Assembly: GCF_030268885.1 (NCBI RefSeq)
Contig: NZ_BSSA01000012.1
Location: 1-64,000, forward strand
Source: Kitasatospora phosalacinea
Lineage (GTDB): Bacteria; Actinomycetota; Actinomycetes; Streptomycetales; Streptomycetaceae
DNA: 64,000 nucleotides
Direction of reading: 5' to 3'
Below the pieces are notes generated by a model. That model was not told where the DNA came from and did not search any database. It saw only the letters and a list, made by a program, of their open reading frames with translations. The position numbers and the translations under genes were made by a program. The first letter of the stretch is position 1. The number at the start of each line of letters is the position of its first letter. Shown here piece after piece: positions 41,750-49,320 of this stretch.

Positions 41750-42213
41750 CGCTCAAGCTACGTCGGTGTCCTGGCTGACAGCCTGGAGACGGTTCTTGAG
41801 GCGGTAGCCGTATCAACTTTGGCGCACAGTCACTCGTACGAGATGGTGCATGTTGACTCGTACGCCGACAACCCCGGTTGGTTGTGGCGGAAGCTGCAGT
41901 GACGCGGGGCTGTGCTCGTGGAAGTCTTCGGGGGCCTCCTTGCCCTTCGGGGGTGGCTCGGCCGGAGGAACCCGCCCGGTGGCCCTCGCCGTCGGACCCG
42001 GCGAGGGAGGGCGCCGCCTCCCCGGGATCGGCCGCCTGGGCCGACGCGCGAGGAGCAGGGAACCGCGGGCGGTCGCCCCGGCGAAAAGGGGGTGCGGGGA
42101 GGATGTCAGGCAAGTGCCATCCCGCTGTAACGGTGGTCCATTGACCGGCCGCACCCGGCTTGCGAGCATCCGGCGCACAAGGCCGTCGAACCGATCCCGA
42201 CAGAGGAACCCCC
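41750..42213. other. 464-bp intergenic region upstream of the ROK gene
   Basis: No gene is convincing on either strand. It should contain the divergent promoters of the small-gene pair (-) and the ROK regulator (+). Confidence 0.5.
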
Positions 42214-43398
42214 ATGCTGCCAGCGCTCGTTGCCAGGCCCGGCTCCCCGGCCGGCGTCGATCGGCCGGACAGTGCCGCCGCCGTGCTGCGGGCGGTGCTG
42301 GACCAGGGGCCGCTCGGTCGTACGGCGATCGTCGGGGAGACCGGGTTGAGTGCGGCCGCGGTGTCTCGGCACTCGGCCGACCTGCTCGCGATGGGGCTGC
42401 TCTGGCAGCCGCCGGAGCCCGCGCAGCGGCCGCGGCCGGGGCGGCCGCGCATTCCGCTGGACATCAACACCTCGCACCACCTGGCGGCGGGGGTGCACGT
42501 CGCGCTGCCGCGGCTGACCTTCTCGCTCACGGACCTGCGCGGGCGGATCGTGGCGTCCGAGCACCTGCCGAGGGCCGAGCGTTCGGGGGCGGTGCTGGCG
42601 GAGGTCGCCGCGCGGCTGCCCGGTTTCCTGGGGCGGTACGCGCGGGGGCGGTCGGTGCTGGGGCTGGGGGTGGTGACCGGGGGGTGGGTGGATCCGGAGG
42701 CCGGGGTGGTGGTGGAGAACGCCGCGCTCGGCTGGCGCGACGTGCCGGTGCGGGACGCGTTGCAGCGGGTGGTGCGCCTCCCGGTGCACGTGGAGGGGCA
42801 CGCCCGGGCGCTGGCCCGGGCCGAGATGCTGTTCGGCCGGGTCGGCGAGGGGGTGCTGGTGCACCTGTTCGTGGGCAATGCCGTGGATGCGGCGATCGCC
42901 ACCGGCGGGGTCCTGCTGCAGGGGCGGCGGCACGGCGCGGGCGGCATCGCGCACCTGCCCGTTCCGGGCTCGACGCAGCCGTGCCCGTGCGGCCGGACCG
43001 GTTGCCTGCAGGCGACCGTGGCGGACCGGGGCCTGCTGGGGCGGGCTGTGGCGGAGGGCGTGGTGCCGCGTCCGGACCTGCAGTTGTTGCTGCGGGCCGC
43101 GGGCGGGGGCGACGCCCGGGCCGTGGAGCTGTGCCGTTCCCGGTTGCGGATGGTGGCCCGGGCGGTGCGGCCGATGCTGGAGGTGATCAGCCCGGACGCC
43201 GTGGTGCTGACCGAGGCCGCCACCTTGCAACTGCCGTACCTCTTGGATGAGTTGAGTCGGGAGATCGGTGGGGCCGACGGTGTGGTGCGGACCGGCTCGT
43301 TCGGCCCGGACACCCTCGCGCTGGCGGCGGCGGTGCCGGTGCTCGCGGCCGTCTACCAGGACCCCCTGGGGCTGCGCACGGTGGGGGCCGGCCGGTGA
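42214..43398 (+). CDS. ROK-family transcriptional regulator
   Basis: 394 aa from ATG 42214 (GAGGAACCCCC upstream). The N-terminal winged helix (GPLGRTAIVGETGLSAAAVS, RHSADLLAMGLL) is followed by the ROK sugar-kinase-like domain with the zinc motif CPCGRTGCLQ. The ATP-site residues of true kinases are weak, so a regulator is favoured. ROK repressors usually sense sugars, yet this one stands directly in front of a sulfur operon, a combination also seen in other streptomycetes (from memory). It probably controls the leader and operon that start at 43440. Confidence 0.85.
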   Translation: MLPALVARPGSPAGVDRPDSAAAVLRAVLDQGPLGRTAIVGETGLSAAAVSRHSADLLAMGLLWQPPEPAQRPRPGRPRIPLDINTSHHLAAGVHVALPRLTFSLTDLRGRIVASEHLPRAERSGAVLAEVAARLPGFLGRYARGRSVLGLGVVTGGWVDPEAGVVVENAALGWRDVPVRDALQRVVRLPVHVEGHARALARAEMLFGRVGEGVLVHLFVGNAVDAAIATGGVLLQGRRHGAGGIAHLPVPGSTQPCPCGRTGCLQATVADRGLLGRAVAEGVVPRPDLQLLLRAAGGGDARAVELCRSRLRMVARAVRPMLEVISPDAVVLTEAATLQLPYLLDELSREIGGADGVVRTGSFGPDTLALAAAVPVLAAVYQDPLGLRTVGAGR

Positions 43399-43439
43399 GC
43401 GGCCGCCCGGCGGAGTTTCTTCCGCGCCGTCACAAACCG

Positions 43440-43469
43440 TTGTCCGCGGGGCGACCGGGGCAGCAGACT
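43440..43469 (+). promoter_or_regulatory. predicted promoter of a leaderless leader-ORF transcript
   Basis: TTGTCC (43440-43445) and CAGACT (43464-43469) are 18 bases apart, an acceptable sigma-HrdB match. Transcription expected seven bases beyond the -10 would begin exactly at the A of ATG 43476. Confidence 0.5.
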
Positions 43470-43475
43470 GCTGCC

Positions 43476-43580
43476 ATGGACGCGCAGGAGAAGGCCACGA
43501 TCCGGGCAGCCGCACAGCGGCTCCCCGTGAACGCCTTCCGCGCGCACCACTTCGCCGGCCTGCGCTGTCACGCCTGCTGA
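43476..43580 (+). CDS. 34-aa leader peptide ending in Cys codons (candidate cysteine attenuator)
   Basis: The ORF encodes MDAQEKATIRAAAQRLP, VNAFRAHHFAGL and the end RCHAC: the last four codons before the stop contain two Cys. There is no Shine-Dalgarno sequence, consistent with leaderless translation from the predicted start of transcription. Position, size and a Cys-rich end in front of a sulfur-scavenging operon match cysteine-responsive attenuator ORFs described in mycobacteria and the 'putative leader peptides' seen in streptomycete sulfur operons (family knowledge). Regulation itself is inference. Confidence 0.55.
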   Translation: MDAQEKATIRAAAQRLPVNAFRAHHFAGLRCHAC

Positions 43581-43822
43581 CCGGCGTTCCGCCGACGCCC
43601 CGCCGGGCGTGCGCCGCTCCGTGCTGAGCTGCACGCGGCGTCCTCCGTCCCGCTCGCGGTGACCCCGGGCGGACGCGTCCCCGGCGAGCCGCACCCATCT
43701 GCACTCCGTCACGCATCTGTACCCCCTCACCCGCCTGCGCCCCCGCGCACCCCGGCACCGTCGTGCCGCGGTGCCCCCCCGGTGCCCGGGTGCCCGTCCG
43801 TCACCGAAAGGACCCCACTGTC
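43581..43822 (+). promoter_or_regulatory. untranslated region between leader ORF and dioxygenase gene
   Basis: 242 bases. The part 43693-43765 is C-rich and poor in G and A (as in acccatctgcactccgtcac), resembling a Rho-utilisation stretch. A hairpin (GCACCG / CGGTGC, about 43759-43779) follows. The dioxygenase ribosome site GAAAGGA is at 43806-43812. Confidence 0.45.
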
Positions 43823-44773
43823 ATGAGCACGCTCACCGTACGTCCCGTCGCCGGTCACATCGGCGCCGACATCGACGGCGTCGACCTCTCCCGGCCGCTG
43901 GCCGCGGAGGACGTCGCGGCCGTCCGGCAGGCCCTGCACCGCCACAAGGTCGTCTTCTTCCGCGGCCAGGACCTCGACCACGCCGCCCAGATCGCCTTCG
44001 CCCGCCAGTTCGGCGAGCTCACCTACGCCCACCCGCACGACGACGCCCCGCCCGCGGACCACCCGGAGATCTTCACCGTCGACCCGCGCCGCTTCGAGGA
44101 GCGCTACGGCAAGGGCTTCCAGGAGGAGTACCGCAAGCGCCGGTACAGCTACGTCGACGGCTGGCACACCGACGTCACCGCCGCCGTGAACCCGCCCGCC
44201 GGGTCGGTCCTGCGGGCCGAGACCGTCCCCGCGGTCGGCGGCGACACCCAGTGGACCAACCTGGTCGCGGCCTACCAGGGCCTGTCCGCGCCCGTCCGGG
44301 CCTTCGTGGACACCCTGCGCGCCGAGCACCGCTACGGCGGCGGGCAGCAGGTGGCGGGCGACAGCGAGTACGGCCGCCGGATCAACGACAACCTGCTGGT
44401 GGCCGTCCACCCCGTGGTGCGGGTGCACCCGGAGACCGGGGAGCGTGCGCTGTTCGTCAACCCCGTCTTCACCAGCCACGTCGTGGACGTCACCGCGGTC
44501 GAGAGCCGACGCATCCTCGACCTGCTCTACGCGGAGATCACCCGGCCCGAGTACACGGTGCGCCTGCGCTGGGAGGCCGGGCACGTCGCCTTCTGGGACA
44601 ACCGGGTGACCGCCCACCTGGCCCCGCTCGACCTGGACCACCTGGACGTCGAGCGGCGCCTGCACCGGGTCACCCTGATCGGCGACGTCCCGGTCGGGCC
44701 GGACGGGCAGCGCTCCGAGCTCGTCGCCGGACGCCCGTTCACCGCCGACCACCGCGTCGCGGTGGCCTCCTGA
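43823..44773 (+). CDS. TauD/TfdA-family Fe(II)/2-oxoglutarate dioxygenase (sulfonate type)
   Basis: 316 aa from ATG 43823. The N-terminus RPVAGHIGADIDGVDLSRPL is classical TauD. Metal ligands: H and D in DGWHTDVTAA, distal His in NRVTAHLAPLDL; the 2-oxoglutarate Arg is in RRLHRVTLIGD. It hydroxylates the carbon next to the sulfonate (taurine or alkyl sulfate type), releasing sulfite. First structural gene of the sulfur operon, followed by a 47-base gap and the binding-protein gene. Confidence 0.9.
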   Translation: MSTLTVRPVAGHIGADIDGVDLSRPLAAEDVAAVRQALHRHKVVFFRGQDLDHAAQIAFARQFGELTYAHPHDDAPPADHPEIFTVDPRRFEERYGKGFQEEYRKRRYSYVDGWHTDVTAAVNPPAGSVLRAETVPAVGGDTQWTNLVAAYQGLSAPVRAFVDTLRAEHRYGGGQQVAGDSEYGRRINDNLLVAVHPVVRVHPETGERALFVNPVFTSHVVDVTAVESRRILDLLYAEITRPEYTVRLRWEAGHVAFWDNRVTAHLAPLDLDHLDVERRLHRVTLIGDVPVGPDGQRSELVAGRPFTADHRVAVAS

Positions 44774-44820
44774 CCCCGTACCGGCCCCGGCCGACCCGCT
44801 GCGAAAGGAACCGCACTCCC

Positions 44821-45888
44821 GTGTCCCCGCTCCAGGACCTCCCCGCCCCGAACCGGAGGCTCTTCCTCCGGACCCTGCTCGGCGCCGGTGCCGCGCTCGG
44901 CCTCGGCGCCTGCACCAGCGCCGCCGCCAGCGGCCCCGCGCTGTCGGCGGACGCCGCGCTGCCGACCGAGGTGCCCTCCGGCACCAGCCTGCGCATCGCC
45001 TCCTCCCTCGGCGCCCAGCAGCTCCAGCTCCAGCTCTCCGGCCTGATCCGGCAGATCCCGTTCGACGTCCCGTCGTGGCCGAACATCGGCGCGGGGCCGG
45101 ACGTCATCAACGCCTTCCGCGCCAACTCCCTGGACCTGGCCAACAACGCGGGCATCCCGCCGATCCAGGCCCACTTCCAGGGCTACGACGCGCGCATCGT
45201 CGCGATCAACCTGACCCGCAAGCCGTCCTACCTGTTCGCGACCAAGCCGCACAGCGACATCCAGTCGGTGGCGCAGTTCGCGGGCAGGAAGCTGGCGTTC
45301 TCGCAGGGGCAGGCCCAGGGCGTGGTGCTGCTGCGGGCGCTGCGGCAGGCCGGGCTGAAGAGCTCGGACGTGCAGCTGGTGCCGCTGACCAGCAACCAGT
45401 TCCTGACGGCCCTGCAGGCCGGGCAGGTGGACATCGCCCCGCTGGGCATCGCGCAGGCCCCGGCCTACCTCAACCAGTACGGCGCGGACGGCGCGCACAC
45501 CATCGCCACCGACGTGGTGGACCTGCTCAGCCTGCTGTGGGCCCCGGCCGGGGTGCTCGCCGACTCCCGCCGGGCCGCGGCGATCGCGGCGTTCGTCCCG
45601 ATCTGGGCCAAGGGGCTGGTGTGGGTGTACGAGAACGCCCCGGTCTGGGAGCAGGAGTACTACGTCAAGTCGCAGAAGATCACCGCCGAGCAGGCCAGGC
45701 AGGTGACGGCACTGAGCAACAAGCCCCTGCTGCCGCCGAGTTGGGACGAGGCGATCGCCTGGGAGCAGCAGACGGTCGACCTGCTGGCCGAGGGCGGCTT
45801 CGTGAAGTCCTTCAAGGCGGACGTCCTCTTCGACCGCCGTTTCGAGCACCTCGCGGCGGCGGCCGTTCCCGCCGAGTACCGGAGCTGA
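44821..45888 (+). CDS. ssuA: aliphatic sulfonate ABC transporter substrate-binding lipoprotein (SsuA-like)
   Basis: 355 aa from GTG 44821 (GAAAGGAACC upstream). A twin-Arg-like start (NRRLFLRTLLGAGAALGLGA) leads to lipobox Cys31. The SsuA/NMT1-type fold shows SLRIASSLGAQQLQL, LDLANNAGIPPIQA, YLFATKPHSDIQS, KLAFSQGQAQGVVLLRALR, LQAGQVDIAPLGIAQAPAY. It captures sulfonates outside the membrane. Its stop overlaps the permease start (TGATG). Confidence 0.85.
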   Translation: MSPLQDLPAPNRRLFLRTLLGAGAALGLGACTSAAASGPALSADAALPTEVPSGTSLRIASSLGAQQLQLQLSGLIRQIPFDVPSWPNIGAGPDVINAFRANSLDLANNAGIPPIQAHFQGYDARIVAINLTRKPSYLFATKPHSDIQSVAQFAGRKLAFSQGQAQGVVLLRALRQAGLKSSDVQLVPLTSNQFLTALQAGQVDIAPLGIAQAPAYLNQYGADGAHTIATDVVDLLSLLWAPAGVLADSRRAAAIAAFVPIWAKGLVWVYENAPVWEQEYYVKSQKITAEQARQVTALSNKPLLPPSWDEAIAWEQQTVDLLAEGGFVKSFKADVLFDRRFEHLAAAAVPAEYRS

Positions 45889-46871
45889 TGATGGCTGAAC
45901 ACGTGTCAACCGCCGGGCCGACAGGCCGGTCGACCGGCCTGTCGGCCGGCGTGGTGACCGGCGTGGTGACCGCCCCGAGGCGACCCGGCGGCACGGCTGC
46001 GGGGGCGACTGCTGAGCGGCCCGCGGTACCGCCCGAGGCCGTCGTCGCCGGGCCGGGGCCCGCTCCGGGCGGGCCGGTCGCCGGTCGCCCGCGGGCGCGC
46101 CGGCTGGGCCCCGGGCCGCGCCGTCCGTACGCCCGGCTGGTGGGTCCGCTGCTGCTGCTGGCGGTGTGGGCCGGGGCGAGCGCGGCCGGGGTGCTGGACC
46201 CGCGGGTGCTGCCCGCGCCGTGGTCGGTGGTGCGGACCGGGGCGGAGCTGTGGAGCGGGGGGACGCTCCGCACCGACCTGGGCACCTCGCTGTGGCGGGC
46301 GGCGCAGGGCTTCGCCATCGGCCTGACGGCGGGTGTGGTGCTGGCGCTGGCCGCGGGGCTGAGCCGGGTCGGCGAGGCGCTGATCGACGGGACGGTGCAG
46401 GTCAACCGGGCCGTGCCGACGCTGGGTCTGATCCCGCTGTTCATCCTGTGGCTGGGCATCGGCGAGACGTTCAAGGTGGTCATCATCGCGATCGTCGTCT
46501 ACATCCCGGTCTACCTGAACCTGCACGCCGCGCTGGCGGGCATCGACGCGCGCTACGTCGAGCTCGCGGAGGTGCTGCGGTTCGGCCGCTGGCGGTTCGT
46601 CCGGCAGGTGGTCGTGCCCGGCGCGCTGCCCGGCTTCTTCGTGGGGCTGCGCCTGGCGGTCACCGGCTCCTGGCTGTCGCTGGTCGTGCTGGAGCAGATC
46701 AACGCCACCAACGGCCTGGGCTACATGATGTTCCAGGCGCAGAACTACGGCCAGACCCAGGTGATCGTCCTCGGACTGCTCATCTACGGGGTCTTCGGCT
46801 TCGCTTCCGACACCGCCGTCCGTCTCCTGGAGAGGAGGGTCCTGTCGTGGCGCCGATCGCTGAGCAGTTGA
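45888..46871 (+). CDS. ssuC: sulfonate ABC transporter permease (SsuC-like)
   Basis: 327 aa; ATG 45888 overlaps the ssuA stop (a second ATG follows at 45891). The first 75 residues are a Pro/Gly/Ala-rich cytoplasmic extension, longer than usual. Six spans follow, with the coupling loop YVELAEVLRFGRWRFVRQVV and VPGALPGFFVGLRLAV (EAA motif). Contact with SsuB occurs through this loop. It overlaps the ATPase gene by 25 bases. Confidence 0.9.
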   Translation: MMAEHVSTAGPTGRSTGLSAGVVTGVVTAPRRPGGTAAGATAERPAVPPEAVVAGPGPAPGGPVAGRPRARRLGPGPRRPYARLVGPLLLLAVWAGASAAGVLDPRVLPAPWSVVRTGAELWSGGTLRTDLGTSLWRAAQGFAIGLTAGVVLALAAGLSRVGEALIDGTVQVNRAVPTLGLIPLFILWLGIGETFKVVIIAIVVYIPVYLNLHAALAGIDARYVELAEVLRFGRWRFVRQVVVPGALPGFFVGLRLAVTGSWLSLVVLEQINATNGLGYMMFQAQNYGQTQVIVLGLLIYGVFGFASDTAVRLLERRVLSWRRSLSS

Positions 46872-47662
46872 CCCGGCCCGCTGTCCGACTCGCCGCCCTG
46901 ACCCGTTCGTTCGGGTCGCGCACCGTCCTCGACGCGATCGACCTGGAGATCCCGGCCGGCCAGTTCGTCGCGCTGCTGGGCCACTCCGGGTCCGGCAAGA
47001 GCACGCTGCTGCGGGCGATCGCCGGGATCGACCACGACACCGCGGGCAGCGGCGGGCTGTCCGCCCCGGAGCGGGTGTCGGTGGTCTTCCAGGACTCCCG
47101 GCTGCTGCCGTGGTCCCGGGTGCTGGAGAACGTCCTGCTCGGCGTGGGGAAGCGGGACGCCGACGGCCGCCCGCCGGCCGAGCGCGGCCGGGCGGCGCTG
47201 GCCGAGGTCGGGCTGGCGGGCCGCGAGCGGGCCTGGCCCGGGGAGCTCTCCGGTGGCGAGCAGCAGCGGGCCGCGCTGGCCCGCGCGCTGGTCCGCGAGC
47301 CCGAACTGCTGCTCGCCGACGAGCCGTTCGGGGCGCTCGACGCGCTGACCCGGATCCGGATGCACGCCCTGCTGCGCGAGCTGTGGCAGCGCCACCGCCC
47401 GTCCGTGCTGCTGGTCACCCACGACGTGGACGAGGCGGCGGCGCTGGCCGACCGGGTGCTCGTCCTCGAGCGGGGGCGGATCTCGGTGGACCTGGAGATC
47501 GACCTGCCGCACCCCCGCTCCTACCGGGACCCGCTGCTGGGCGAGTACCGCGAGCGGCTGCTGGCGGCCCTCGGGGTGCGGCCCGACGGCGCACCCGCCA
47601 CCGGGGCGGCGCGGGACGGCGCGGCCTCCGCGGGGTCGGCGGGGCCCGGAGGGGAGAGCTGA
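46847..47662 (+). CDS. ssuB: sulfonate ABC transporter ATP-binding protein (SsuB-like)
   Basis: 271 aa from GTG 46847, with GAGAGGAGGG inside the end of ssuC. Walker A GHSGSGKSTLL, Q-loop VVFQDSRLLPW, signature ELSGGEQQRAALARAL, Walker B LLLADEPFGALD, H-loop LLVTHDVDEA. Motif and length fit the nitrate/sulfonate/taurine ATPase group. The C-terminal 30 residues are Gly/Ala/Asp-rich and not family-typical. Confidence 0.9.
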   Translation: MAPIAEQLTRPAVRLAALTRSFGSRTVLDAIDLEIPAGQFVALLGHSGSGKSTLLRAIAGIDHDTAGSGGLSAPERVSVVFQDSRLLPWSRVLENVLLGVGKRDADGRPPAERGRAALAEVGLAGRERAWPGELSGGEQQRAALARALVREPELLLADEPFGALDALTRIRMHALLRELWQRHRPSVLLVTHDVDEAAALADRVLVLERGRISVDLEIDLPHPRSYRDPLLGEYRERLLAALGVRPDGAPATGAARDGAASAGSAGPGGES

Positions 47663-47663
47663 G

Positions 47664-48764
47664 GTGGGCGAGTTCCTGTGGTACCTCCCCAACACGGTGG
47701 AGCCCGGCCACCGCGGCGACGAGCCGCGGGAGGACTGGGGCAGCCTCGACCACTCGACCGAGCTCGCCCGCACGGTGGAGCGGCACGGCTGGGGCGGGGC
47801 GCTGCTGGGCACCGGCTGGGGCAGGCCGGACACCTTCACCGTCGCGACCGCCCTCGCCGCCCGCACCACGACCTTCAAGCCGCTGATCGCGGTCCGGCCC
47901 GGCTACTGGCACCCGGCCAACTTCGCCTCGGCCTCGGCCACCCTCGACCGGCTCAGCCGGGGACGGGTGCTGGTCAACGTCGTCAGCGGGCTGGACGACG
48001 CCGCCTCCTACGGCGACGGCGAGTTCGACCGCTCGCGCCGCTACGGCCGCACGCTGGAGTTCCTCCGCCTGGTCCGCCGGCTGTGGAGCGAGGAGCGGGT
48101 GACCTTCCGCGGCGAGCACTACCGGGTCGCGGACTCCGTGCTGCGGCCGCGGCCCTGGGGCGCCGAGCAGGGGCGCCGCCCGCGGCTGTACTTCGGCGGT
48201 GCGAGCGCGGCCGCCGAGCGGGTCGCCGCGCAGGAGGCCGACGTCCAGCTGTTCTGGGGCGAGCCGCTGGACGGCGTCGCCGAGCGCATCGGGCGGCTGC
48301 GTGCGCTCGGCGCGAGCCTCGGACGGCGGCACCAACCGCTGGAGTTCGGGCTGCGGGTGACCACCGTCGTGCGGGACACCTCGGCGGAGGCGTGGCGCGC
48401 CGCGGAGCGGAAGGTCGAGCTGATGGCCCGGCAGGGCGCGCAGGAGCCGGAGGCGTTCCGCAGCCGGGCGGCGGTGGGCCAGCGCCGCCTGCTCGACCTC
48501 GCGGACCGCGGCGAGGTCCTGGACGACTGCCTCTACACCGCGCCGGGCCGCTACGGGGGCGGGGGCGCCGGGACGACCTGGCTGGTCGGCTCCGCGTCGG
48601 AGGTCGCCGACGCCCTGCGGAAGTACCGCGCCCTCGGGGTGACGCACTTCGTCCTGTCCGACACCCCGTACCGGCAGGAGGCGGCCCGGGTCGGTGACCG
48701 GCTCCTGCCGCTGCTGCGGCGGCCCGATCCGGTGGCCGCGGCGTCCGGGGAGGTGCGCGGATGA
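47664..48764 (+). CDS. FMN-dependent alkanesulfonate monooxygenase (SsuD-like, LLM class)
   Basis: 366 aa from GTG 47664, one base after the ssuB stop. Bacterial-luciferase-like fold: the SsuD-type block LGTGWGRPDTFTVATALAAR, RPGYWHPANFASASATLDRL, RGRVLVNVVSGLDDAASYGD, YFGGASAAAERVAAQEADVQ and LFWGEPLDGVAERI. It uses reduced FMN and O2 to split C-S bonds of sulfonates, with sulfite as product. The stop overlaps the flavin reductase start by 4 bases (ATGA), so reductant supply is coupled. Confidence 0.9.
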   Translation: MGEFLWYLPNTVEPGHRGDEPREDWGSLDHSTELARTVERHGWGGALLGTGWGRPDTFTVATALAARTTTFKPLIAVRPGYWHPANFASASATLDRLSRGRVLVNVVSGLDDAASYGDGEFDRSRRYGRTLEFLRLVRRLWSEERVTFRGEHYRVADSVLRPRPWGAEQGRRPRLYFGGASAAAERVAAQEADVQLFWGEPLDGVAERIGRLRALGASLGRRHQPLEFGLRVTTVVRDTSAEAWRAAERKVELMARQGAQEPEAFRSRAAVGQRRLLDLADRGEVLDDCLYTAPGRYGGGGAGTTWLVGSASEVADALRKYRALGVTHFVLSDTPYRQEAARVGDRLLPLLRRPDPVAAASGEVRG

Positions 48765-49246
48765 CCGCCGTGGCTCCCGACGGCAGGACCCTGCGGGCGG
48801 TGTACGGCGCCTTCCCCACCGGTGTGACGGCGGTGGCCGCGCTGGTCGACGGACGGCCGGTCGGGTTGGCGGCCAGTTCGTTCACCCCGGTGTCGCTGGC
48901 GCCGCCGCTGGTCTCGCTGTGCGTGGCGCGCACCTCGGGGACCTGGCCGGTGCTGCGGCGCGCCGAGCGGCTGGGCGTCAGCGTGCTCGGTGCGCAGCAC
49001 GCGGCGCTGTGCCGCCGGCTGGCGGGGCCCGCCGCCGGGCGGTTCGCCGACGCCGCGTGGCGGGCGGCGCCGGGCGGGGCCGTGCTGCTGGACGGTGCGG
49101 GCGCCTGGTTCGCCTGCTCGGTCGAGCAGGAGGTCCGCGCCGGGGACCACGACGTGGTGGTGCTGCGCGTGCACGAGCTGCACCTCGATCCGGCCGTCGA
49201 CCCCCTGGTCTTCCACGCGAGCACGTTCCGCTCCCTGAACCGCTGA
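48761..49246 (+). CDS. flavin reductase (FMN reductase, HpaC/SsuE-like role)
   Basis: 161 aa; ATG 48761 overlaps the monooxygenase stop. Flavin-reductase-like split barrel: AVYGAFPTGVTAVAALVDG, GLAASSFTPVSLAPPLVSLC, LGVSVLGAQHAALCRRLAG, and VLRVHELHLDPAVDPLVFHA near the end. It supplies FMNH2 to both LLM monooxygenases of the operon. It is of the HpaC-type family, not SsuE's flavodoxin fold. Confidence 0.9.
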   Translation: MTAVAPDGRTLRAVYGAFPTGVTAVAALVDGRPVGLAASSFTPVSLAPPLVSLCVARTSGTWPVLRRAERLGVSVLGAQHAALCRRLAGPAAGRFADAAWRAAPGGAVLLDGAGAWFACSVEQEVRAGDHDVVVLRVHELHLDPAVDPLVFHASTFRSLNR

Positions 49247-49258
49247 TCCCTCGCCCCC

Positions 49259-49312
49259 TCGATCCACCGACCGATCCACCGACTGTTCCACCGACCGATC
49301 CACCGACGGAGG
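49259..49312 (+). repeat. short direct repeats between operon genes
   Basis: Four consecutive imperfect copies of (g)atccaccgacc, about 13 bases each, fill the gap between the flavin reductase and the second monooxygenase, just before its GGAGG ribosome site. Confidence 0.7.
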
Positions 49313-49320
49313 ACCGCCCC

